The notes under the pieces were generated by a model. The model did no database searches. It saw nothing but the letters and a program-made list of their open reading frames with translations, and was not told the DNA's origin. Positions 17,982 to 24,242 of a stretch of 24,242 nucleotides of DNA are shown one piece after another. Position numbers and translations under genes: made by a program. Location of the stretch: the NCBI GenBank assembly GCA_016712225.1, contig JADJRL010000004.1, positions 1-24,242 on the forward strand. The letters run 5' to 3'. This stretch comes from Candidatus Defluviibacterium haderslevense. GTDB lineage: Bacteria > Bacteroidota > Bacteroidia > Chitinophagales > Saprospiraceae. How positions within the stretch are numbered: position 1 is the first letter of the stretch; each line of letters begins with the position of its first letter.

Positions 17982-19153
17982 ATGGAAAACAAGTCAAAAG
18001 AAAAAATCAAAGTTTTTCTCCTAAAGGTTAAAGCAAGATGTAATATAAATTGTTCATATTGTTATGAATATAATTCTAGTGATCAATCCTGGAGGGAAAA
18101 ACCAGGTACAATGTCAAACCATACACTTATTTCTACTGTAAAAAGAATATCGGAATATGTGCAGGAGAAAGATTTAAAGGCTATTAATGTTGTTTTTCAT
18201 GGAGGGGAACCATTACTTGTTCCACTTGAGTTTTTTTCTAAAGCAGTAGATTTATTTCGAAACATGATATCAAACACATGTTCAATTAAATTTTCCTCCA
18301 AACGAATGGCATTTTAATAACAAAACAAATTTTAGATGAATTTATTCGATTAGGAATTAAAGTGGGAATTAGTATTGATGGAACAAAAGAAAGTAATGAT
18401 AAATATCGTGTTGATTTCAAAGGCAATTCGACTTTTGATGATGTTATGAAGGGTATTGATTTACTAAACAGAGAAAAGTACATTAAAATAAATGGTGGAG
18501 TCCTTACTGTAATAAATCCAAGTAATCCAGCATTGGAAACTTACAGATTTTTAAAAAGCCTTGAAGTTCCCGCAATTGATTTTTTAATGCCTCACCATAA
18601 TTATATAGATAAACCATGTTTCCCTTTAGGGGAATCTAATGGTAGTATATCTAATTGGTTAATTACTGTTTTTGATGAATGGTATGAAAATGGTGATGCT
18701 ATTTCTATTAGAATATTTGAGCATATTATTCATTTACTTTTAGGCGGTATTTATGCTGTAGAAAACTTAGGACTCGCACCAATTGAGTTAATCGTAATTC
18801 AAACCGATGGGGCCTACGAAGCAGTGGACAGTCTTAAATCAACATTTGATGGTGCCATATACACTGGCAAAAATGTATTCGAACATTCTTTTGACGAGGC
18901 GATTTCTCATTATTTAATTGGTTCACGATTAGATAGAGTAAATAATTTGTGCGTTGAATGTCTTAAGTGTGATGTTGTGAAAATTTGTGGAGGCGGTTAC
19001 ATACCTCATAGATATTCTGAAAATGGCTTTATGAATCCATCAGTCTATTGTGAAGATTTATATCGATTAATTCATCATATTAAAGTGAAAATATCACAAA
19101 TTAAAGGTATCTCTCAACATACGGAATTGGTTGCACAGCCAATAAATCATTGA
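17982..19153 (+). CDS. Radical SAM/SPASM peptide maturase, FxsB/GrrM-like cyclophane-synthase family (one apparent frameshift)
   Basis: About 390 residues when joined. The radical SAM cluster motif is C20-x3-C24-x2-C27 (RCNINCSYCYEYN), followed by DQSWREKPGTMS, the block typical of FxsB-like maturases. HGGEPLL follows, then SLQTNG after a missing base near 18293, and GISIDGTKESND. The C-terminal SPASM region has CVECLKC, then KICGGGYIPHRYSENGF and NPSVYCEDL, again matching the FxsB pattern for auxiliary Fe-S clusters. Family members install ring-to-side-chain C-C crosslinks in short peptides. The 50-residue ORF 11 nt upstream is the obvious substrate. The metallohydrolase-like extension of actinobacterial FxsB is absent. 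Confidence 0.88.
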
Positions 19154-19279
19154 TTTTCAATTGCTGTTGAATATTCCCTAATTTGAAAATAATTTATTGA
19201 TTTGAATTGGTTTATCAAATTTTACTAATTTAGCAATCAATTAATTGAGAAATCCAGAGGTTTATGCTATAATCTCTAA

Positions 19280-20111
19280 ATGTGCCCTATATGGAATGAT
19301 CAAATTTCTAATAGATCCGAAAAGCGATTACTACTAAATTTTATAAACCAATTCATCTTAGAGGAGAAGTACAATAAGTATCCAATTGATAGAAAAGCTA
19401 TATTTAAATTACTTCAACATGAGTGGTATCAATTGGCAATAGAATTAAGTATTATACCTCCAAAACAAAATAAAAATGAGATTTACAATTTAGTAAAAAC
19501 TAGTATTCAATCATTATCAAAACTTCCTGTTGGATTTGGCTCAACGCCCAATTTAATGTACAAGTTGGAAAGTGGTTCTAAGGGTACTGATTGCCTTGGG
19601 AGCGACATTAATTTTAAGCAGTATTTTGGACCATAATAAAATTACATATAAATTCATATCACCTGTCGGTCATATTGCAATACTTGCATTTCTAAATAAC
19701 AAAATTTACTATTTAGACGCAAGAAATAATGTTATTTTACTGCTTAAAGGATTTATACACTCAATTTTAAGTGAATCTAAATATTTTTACAAACTAAATT
19801 TTTCAACACCATTTACCATTAATTTCTATTCTTTTGGATTCATTTATAAAAGAAAGGAAGATGTATTGACAGCTATAGTATCTAACATAGGTGTTTTGAA
19901 TAATTTATGTCTTGGTAACAAACTTGGCACTTCTATGGAAGTAGAAAAGCAAATGAAAGCCGCAATATCTATTAAAAAAGAACTTTTAGGTATGGATGTA
20001 AGAAGGGCTACGAGCTTATTCAATAAAGATTTCTTATATTATCAAAAAGCAAATAATGATATTATTTCTAATGAGAAAAATAGACTAAAAAAATTGGATT
20101 TTATAAAATAA
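19280..20111 (+). CDS. Putative Cys-His-Asp (transglutaminase-like) protein in the RiPP locus (one apparent frameshift)
   Basis: About 276 residues when joined. G3 at 19598-19600 should be G2, giving KGTDCLGATLILSSIL. The middle then reads GTDC105LGA, PVGH131IAILAFL and IYYLD146ARNN, an order and spacing like the Cys-His-Asp triad of transglutaminase-like cysteine hydrolases. The N-terminal 95 residues (LLNFINQFILEEKY...) and C-terminal 90 are helical and unknown to me. It starts 126 nt after the radical SAM gene. It could release the leader peptide or act on the modified product, but only position supports this. No signal peptide is visible, so it should be cytoplasmic. Confidence 0.55.
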
Positions 20112-20380
20112 GCAAGGCATCATAAGTAGTTGATACATTCAAAATTTATAAATCATTCAATATTAATAAGCTTAGCAATATTTCCGATACAAATTGTTAA
20201 GTTAAAATGTAAAGCCCTATCAATAAAGGGTTTCAGAGGTTGCGTATTTATTTGGGCAACAACTGGGCAACAAAACCCACTAAAACAAGTGCAAGTACAG
20301 CACAAAGAAAAGAAAAATGTTGTTTAGTGTAGAGTGTGTTTGTCCTTATCATAAGCAAAAGGCGAAGATAAGTTTTTACA
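20112..20380. other. Transition stretch without a supported gene
   Basis: Composition changes here from very AT-rich to moderately AT-rich. A tandem near-repeat TGGGCAACAAC / TGGGCAACAAA sits at 20252-20274. An open frame at 20130-20327 has no recognisable protein features. This may be the junction between two accessory segments. Confidence 0.4.
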
Positions 20381-20569
20381 CTATCTTAATTGACTAACAA
20401 CTGCTTCCAATTGTAAGCCCATATACTGGCAGAACTCTTCAACGGTAACAACTTGGTGTTGCTCTTTGTTGAAGTACTCTTTAATCCTCTTAATAAGGTA
20501 TCTACCATATCTGTCGCTTTTGCCTGTGATTATCTGAATGTCTTTCGGATAAATACACAGTCTATTCAT
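20381..20569 (-). CDS. Small conserved Bacteroidota protein of unknown function
   Basis: A 62-residue basic protein starting MNRLCIYPKDIQIITGKS. The pattern KDIQIITGKSDRYGRYLIKRIK followed by VTVEEFCQYMGL recurs in small Bacteroidota ORFs, by my recollection, often near mobile elements. The second half looks helix-turn-helix-like. It is divergent from the thermonuclease gene. A TATCTTTG box lies about 56 nt upstream of its start. Confidence 0.6.
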   Translation of the reverse strand: MNRLCIYPKDIQIITGKSDRYGRYLIKRIKEYFNKEQHQVVTVEEFCQYMGLQLEAVVSQLR

Positions 20570-20624
20570 TTAACTAATACTCTTTTCATACTCTATCCAT
20601 ACATCAGGTATAAAGTAAACATTG

Positions 20625-20632
20625 CAAAGATA
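20625..20632 (-). promoter_or_regulatory. Candidate -7 box for the small minus-strand gene
   Basis: TATCTTTG on the minus strand fits TAnnTTTG. It is 56 nt before the ATG of the 62-residue protein. No matching -33 TTG was seen at 19-21 nt. Confidence 0.35.
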
Positions 20633-20706
20633 ATATGTTTTTGTGAGTGGTAAAAGTGTGTTTGTTGGAATAATGTGGCAATAACGGAAATGTCGGAAGT
20701 GGTTAT

Positions 20707-20737
20707 TTGTAGAGCCTTAAAAAGCATTATAGTTTTG
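20707..20737 (+). promoter_or_regulatory. Candidate promoter of the thermonuclease gene
   Basis: TTG at 20707-20709 and TAGTTTTG at 20730-20737 are separated by 20 nt, the normal Bacteroidota -33/-7 spacing. The predicted start would fall at about 20744, on the ATG itself, implying a leaderless message. Confidence 0.45.
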
Positions 20738-20741
20738 TATC

Positions 20742-21257
20742 GTGATGAAGAAAATAATTGTATCGGTTTTGTTTTTAATGGCTTTTACAGCCGTTTTTTC
20801 GCAAGAAGAAGCAAGGGTTATGAAAGTTAAGGATGGCGATACATACGTTCTTAAAACAACTGCAAAGGAGCATACAATAAGGTTATTAAATGTTGATGCT
20901 CCCGAACTAAATCAACACTGGGGTTTTAACTCTTGGCTCAATGTAAAAGCCTTGATACTTGGTAAGGTGGTAAAGTTTGAAGTATTGAAAACTGATGTGT
21001 ACGGTAGAGAATTGGCAATGGTATATGTGGATGGGCAAAGACTGGATGAAATACTTATTGCAAATGGTTGGGCTTGGCACTACATCAATTTTGATACTGA
21101 TGCAAGGCTTGAAGATTTGATGCGGAAAGCATCAAGCGAAAGAAAAGGACTTTGGGAATGTGGGGCTGAAAAAGTTTGTCCGCCCTGGCTATTCAGAAAG
21201 TATAATGCAAGAAACAGATACAGGTTTTGTAAAGGCTGTATCGCAACAAAAAAGTAA
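20742..21257 (+). CDS. Secreted thermonuclease (SNase-like) family protein
   Basis: A 171-residue protein with a signal peptide (KKIIVSVLFLMAFTAVFSQ). The SNase fold shows the active-site blocks VKDGDTYVL, IRLLNVDAPEL (Arg and Asp of the catalytic set) and TDVYGRELAMVYVDG. ILIANGWAW and ERKGLW follow, as in staphylococcal nuclease relatives. It ends with a short Cys-containing tail (CGAEKVCPPW, then FCKGC). It probably degrades DNA or RNA outside the cytoplasm. The family is common on Bacteroidota mobile elements and chromosomes. ATG 20742 and ATG 20745 are equally possible starts. Confidence 0.85.
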   Translation: MMKKIIVSVLFLMAFTAVFSQEEARVMKVKDGDTYVLKTTAKEHTIRLLNVDAPELNQHWGFNSWLNVKALILGKVVKFEVLKTDVYGRELAMVYVDGQRLDEILIANGWAWHYINFDTDARLEDLMRKASSERKGLWECGAEKVCPPWLFRKYNARNRYRFCKGCIATKK

Positions 21258-21284
21258 TTACTAACAATTTAAATAAATAACAAA

Positions 21285-22034
21285 ATGGCAAGATTAAAAG
21301 GCTTACTAAAAATAGAAGGTACATTGGATAACCTTACCTTCTACAAAACACAGGATGGACATCTTGTGAAAACAAAAAGTGGTGTATCTGGTGACAGAAT
21401 AGCCAATGATCCTAACTTTCAACGTACCCGTGAAAACGGGAAGCGAATTTGGAAGCTCTGCAAGTGCTGGAAAATTACTCCGCAATGCTGTTCGTAATTT
21501 GATGATGAACGCAAGTGACAACCGTGTTACCAGTCGTTTAACGCAAATAATGACACAGATTAAAAACTACGATGCCACTTCTCCAAGAGGTGAAAGGAAT
21601 GTAGGTATTGGAATTGCGGACCCAATGGCACAAGCCTTATTGAAAGGCTTTGATTTCAATGATAGTGCAACTTTAGGTAGTGTTGTATTTGCTCCGTTCA
21701 CTGTAAACACTGGTACTGGTGATATTGCTTTCCCTGCATTCACTCCTATCAATGATATTTACTACCCTACTGGAGCAACCCACGTTAGTTTTAAATCTGC
21801 ATTTGCTGATGTGGATTTTGTAAACAACGTAAGTGCAATTGAATACAGCCCTGTGCAAAATATTGTAATTGATGGCACAAACACACCATTCAATTTACTT
21901 CCTGCCGGTGTTCCAGCAGGTGCAGGCACAAAACTTTATTTCTTGACGATTGAATTTTTCCAAGAAGTAAACGGTATTCAATACTCGTTAAAAATGGTGC
22001 TTACAACGTGTTAAACATTGTTGAATTAGCCTAA
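21285..22034 (+). CDS. Conserved Bacteroidota protein of unknown function (two apparent frameshifts)
   Basis: Joined length about 249 residues. The N-terminus MARLKGLLKIEGTLDNLTFY, followed by GHLVKTKSGVS and RIANDPNFQRTRENG, is a hallmark I recall from a widespread Bacteroidota family without assigned function. G3 at 21438-21440 should be G2 (NGSEFGSSASAGKLLR). A5 at 21990-21994 should be A6, which moves the end from 22014 to TAA 22032-22034 (YSLKNGAYNVLNIVELA). The second half is beta-rich, without signal peptide or membrane segment. It starts 27 nt after the thermonuclease gene in the same direction, and a terminator follows. Confidence 0.7.
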
Positions 22035-22059
22035 TAGCTTTCTTTCTTATCGGTTAAAT

Positions 22060-22094
22060 AGAAGCCCTGCCCTTGTGGTGGGGCTTCTTGTTTT
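22060..22094 (+). terminator. Rho-independent terminator
   Basis: AGAAGCCC (22060-22067) pairs with GGGCTTCT (22081-22088), and TGTTTT follows. It is 26 nt after the stop of the 249-residue gene. Confidence 0.75.
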
Positions 22095-22352
22095 AAAGCA
22101 ATAGCAAAGCCCTAAAAGGGCAATGCTGAAAGCTCACGAACACCTGATGGATAGCACCAAACGAAACAACCACAAGGAAGCTGATAAACCTTGATGCCAA
22201 AAACTGGCTGATGGGCTAACCGAGACCTGCGGATGTAACGCTGATAAGCAAAAGGTGAAAGCTGCAAGTGCTGATGGAGAACCTGCGGAGTAAAAGGACA
22301 AATGCCTAACTGGCTGCCTGCTGAAATACGTGGATGATTTTGCATAATGAAA
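22095..22352. other. Gap without a gene, with recurring GCTGAT motif
   Basis: No supported coding region. GCTGATAA or GCTGATGG recurs several times between 22150 and 22280, and CCTGCGGA occurs twice. A small hairpin (GCCCT-AAA-AGGGC) is at 22109-22121. It leads directly into the nested-stem element. Confidence 0.4.
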
Positions 22353-22507
22353 TAATTTATATGCTTCTCTCAGCAAGGGGATAAAAACCAAAAGGAAACG
22401 GAATAAATGATAGCCTTGTGCGTTGGCCTTGTGTTTATGCCGTAGTCTTTTGGTTTTTTAGTGTTGGCTTTGTGCGTCTGCCCCCTTGCTATTTTTGCAT
22501 ATAAATT
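22353..22507 (+). repeat. Nested-stem element, copy 1
   Basis: Three coaxial stems can be drawn. P1 pairs AATTTATATGC (22353-22363) with GCATATAAATT (22497-22507). P2 pairs AGCAAGGGG (22372-22380) with CCCCTTGCT (22482-22490). P3 pairs AAAAACCAAAAG (22383-22394) with CTTTTGGTTTTT (22447-22458), then continues past an AA/AG internal loop with ACGG/CCGT and ATAAA/TTTAT. The 3' side between P3 and P2 is unpaired (GTGTTGGCTTTGTGCGT). A second copy lies at 23077-23261. It could be a structured RNA or a single-strand DNA substrate. Confidence 0.7.
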
Positions 22508-22553
22508 TTTATTGGTGCAAAAGCATTTCCCCAGGTTATGGCAGCCAATACGG

Positions 22554-22976
22554 CTACCTTTTAAAGTGCCTGTACATCATTGCTTTTTTTACATCGGCTA
22601 AGAGTGCCAATGTTTCGTACATCTGCTTTTCTTTTCGTTCTATCAGCTTTACTTTATGGACATCCTGCACAAAGGCATATTTATCTTTGCTGACTGCTTC
22701 GGCTTGTGCTTTAATGGTGCTTTTAAAATCACTGATGCGGATAAATGGAATAACTGAACCAGTGAGGAACTGATGAAAATGCTTTGCCTTCCACAAGCCG
22801 AAAGAAAGGGTTTTGTAAAAATCCATATCATCTGAATTTTTGCAGGCAATTACAAAGCAATTGGGGCAAGGCTTTTCAAGTGGTTTGCCACTATTTAAAC
22901 CTTTGCATAAAATGTAAACATCAAAATCGCTTGTTTGATTTTTTGGATTGAATGTGTGAATTTTTGGACTGTGCAT
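22554..22976 (-). CDS. DUF6943-like family protein
   Basis: A 140-residue protein starting MHSPKIHTFNPKNQTSDF. The block YILCKGLNSGKPLEKPCPNC, then SFGLWKAKHFHQFLTGSVIP and FIRISDFKSTI, match my memory of DUF6943, a Bacteroidota family of unknown function common on conjugative and accessory elements. The open frame runs 60 codons further upstream, but that part overlaps low-complexity sequence and lacks family features, so I start at ATG 22976. It is the only minus-strand gene among plus-strand neighbours and is flanked on both sides by direct copies of the nested-stem element. Confidence 0.65.
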   Translation of the reverse strand: MHSPKIHTFNPKNQTSDFDVYILCKGLNSGKPLEKPCPNCFVIACKNSDDMDFYKTLSFGLWKAKHFHQFLTGSVIPFIRISDFKSTIKAQAEAVSKDKYAFVQDVHKVKLIERKEKQMYETLALLADVKKAMMYRHFKR

Positions 22977-23076
22977 AATACTTGCTTTTAAGTTTGTATC
23001 TGCTTTTGCCCTTGCCTGTGCTGTGCTTCGCTTACGCTCCGCAACACATATATAATTTGACAAAGAAAAAAAAACA

Positions 23077-23261
23077 AAAAAAGAAAGCATTCTGATAGGT
23101 GGCGGGGCTAAAAAACCAAAAAGGAAACGGAATAAGTCCCGAAGGGTGAAAGGCAAATACCAATAAAAAATAAAAGATTATTTGCCTTTCATTATGCCGT
23201 AGTCTTTGGTTTTTTATCAGCGTGGGCTTGTGTGAGCCACCTAATTTTGCTGCACTTTTTT
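23077..23261 (+). repeat. Nested-stem element, copy 2
   Basis: P3 is the same as in copy 1: AAAAAACC at 23110-23117 with GGTTTTTT at 23208-23215, then GGAAACGGAATAA against TTATGCCGTAGTC. P2 has an entirely different sequence but still pairs: TAGGTGGC (23096-23103) with GCCACCTA (23236-23243). The inside differs as well: a perfect 12-bp hairpin pairs GAAAGGCAAATA (23148-23159) with TATTTGCCTTTC (23179-23190). P1 is weaker (AAAAAAG and GCA with TGC and CTTTTTT). The 3' unpaired segment (GCGTGGGCTTGTGTG) resembles that of copy 1. Confidence 0.7.
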
Positions 23262-24242
23262 ATTTTTATTTTTTATCCTCTTTTCAAAACTGTATTCAGG
23301 ATTTCAATAAAATTTCCATTGATAAAACCGATTGGCTTAAATCAAAATCACTATTCAAAAAACGAAATGTCTTTAGTGCGTTGGATAGGGGCTTTATGTC
23401 GCAGAAAAAATAAAGCATACCATAATGTGGTAGCGTAGGAAAAAAGCAAGTGTATGACTGAATGGAATGTTGCAAAAAGTGCGGAGGTGCTTGGAGTGGC
23501 TTGTAGCTTTTGCTTGTGTGTGATTGCGTTTTTTGTAAATTATTTCAACACAAAAACATTGTAGCGTAGGCAAAGCAAAAGCCAAGACACGGAAAGCAAA
23601 GGGTTGGTTTTGCAATATGGAATGAGGGAAATACTCTTGCTGTGCGGTGCAAAATAAATGGTGAAATGAATGGAAGTGTAATGTAGTGGAAGGTAGTGTA
23701 GCAAAGCGAAACGCTGTAACGAAATGGAACTGGAATGAATGAACCTTTTATTGCACATTGCCATCAACAACTAATGCTTTATTTTTTTCTGCACCGCTGA
23801 AAAGGGTGGTTGGGGTGTGTGGCTTTACTCACTGCTTTTCTATTTTTTTATTGGTGTTCGTGAATTTGCTTCGCTGCATTTGGGGGGCTGTGCGGTGGGA
23901 GAAAAGACGGCTTCCATTTTATCAAAATGGCTATGGTATTGGCTATTTAACATAATGTTATTATGTGACAGCCTGTGCGGTTGGATGCTTGCATAAGCTA
24001 TGGCAAAAGGCTGTGCGTAGCGAACACATAATGCCACATTATGTTATTTAGCTTCAGGCAGTTTTTATACTGGCATAAGCGGAACGGTGGTGGTGGTTGG
24101 AGTGTAGCGTTTTTTGTTGCTATGCTGTGTGTTGGCTTGGCTCTTTGGCTGTGGAGCAAAGCGGAACAGGCAATGTGCCAAATGCTTGGGGAGCATAGCC
24201 ACAAAAAATATGACAGTTAAAAACTGACTGCAATACCATAGG
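23262..24242. other. Terminal ~1 kb without a supported gene
   Basis: Only short open frames with no recognisable protein sequence. GTAGCGTAG or a close form recurs (about 23430, 23565, 23690, 24016, 24102), often followed by AAAGC-rich stretches. The strand is G-rich relative to C. Together with the hairpins at 23950-24044, this resembles a non-coding end or transfer region of a mobile element, but no relaxase or integrase is seen. Confidence 0.45.
23950..24044. repeat. Two hairpins with identical ACATAAT/ATTATGT arms
   Basis: ACATAAT-GTT-ATTATGT at 23950-23966, and ACATAATG-CCA-CATTATGT at 24026-24044, start 76 nt apart. Both have 3-nt loops. CTGTGCG occurs twice between them. They may be protein-binding or single-strand processing sites. 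Confidence 0.5.

Noticed and set aside
20130..20327. A 65-residue plus-strand gene
   Set aside because: There is no recognisable motif, domain or coupling to a neighbour. It contains the tandem TGGGCAACAA repeat and is more likely non-coding.
22112..22391. Two minus-strand open frames of 77 and 85 codons
   Set aside because: They overlap each other in different frames, have skewed composition and cover the GCTGAT-rich gap and part of the nested stems.
22977..23156. N-terminal extension of the DUF6943-like protein to 23156
   Set aside because: The extension covers A-rich low-complexity sequence and part of nested-stem copy 2, and has no family-like residues.
22353..23261. Integron attC sites around a gene cassette
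   Set aside because: The copies lack the RYYYAAC/GTTRRRY core sites, P3 is far longer than attC pairing, and no integron integrase is seen.
23222..24204. Several 60-76 codon open frames on both strands
   Set aside because: They overlap one another, are low-complexity and hydrophobic-biased by T-rich sequence, and show no recognisable protein features.

Overview
The window looks like chromosome of a Bacteroidota bacterium, most likely close to Saprospiraceae. It is AT-rich. Two surface proteins end in type IX secretion (T9SS) sorting domains, one of type B (gliding-motility C-terminal style) and one of type A. One of them also carries a CSLREA motif, a beta-helix-like region and an eight-copy Cys repeat. 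A fused B12-dependent mutase (IcmF type) is present, and several promoter candidates carry the Bacteroidota TAnnTTTG box.

Left part (1-14500) is mostly core chromosome. It holds a damaged lipoyl synthase C-terminus, a large CSLREA/repeat/T9SS-B protein, icmF, a beta-helix T9SS-A protein, a LysE-type exporter, a Y1 transposase of REP-associated (RAYT) type with a ~49-nt-period hairpin array, then a minus-strand operon mnmA - lipoprotein - rimM. It ends with a tRNA-Gly(GCC) - tRNA-Leu(UAA) pair and a strong terminator.

Right part (14500-24242) begins just after tRNA-Leu and reads as an accessory island. First come small unknown genes, including a duplicated HTH + 76-residue-protein cassette. 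Next is a probable RiPP locus: an HxD...H dioxygenase-like protein, an unannotated 50-residue precursor candidate, an FxsB/GrrM-like radical SAM-SPASM cyclophane synthase and a Cys-His-Asp (transglutaminase-like) protein. From about 20380 the sequence is GC-richer and looks like mobile-element cargo: a small unknown protein, a secreted thermonuclease, a Bacteroidota family of unknown function and a DUF6943-like gene. The last gene is bracketed by two direct copies of an elaborate nested-stem element. The final ~1 kb has no gene I can support.

At least nine genes are broken by single-base indels, mostly in homopolymers (examples: 5165-5170, 6875-6880, 8906-8909, 17230-17240, 19598-19600, 21438-21440). 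The translations continue perfectly in another frame each time, so I read these mainly as sequencing or assembly errors and give joined coordinates. The first ~1.2 kb is worst. How the genes cooperate in the RiPP locus is inference from family membership and order.
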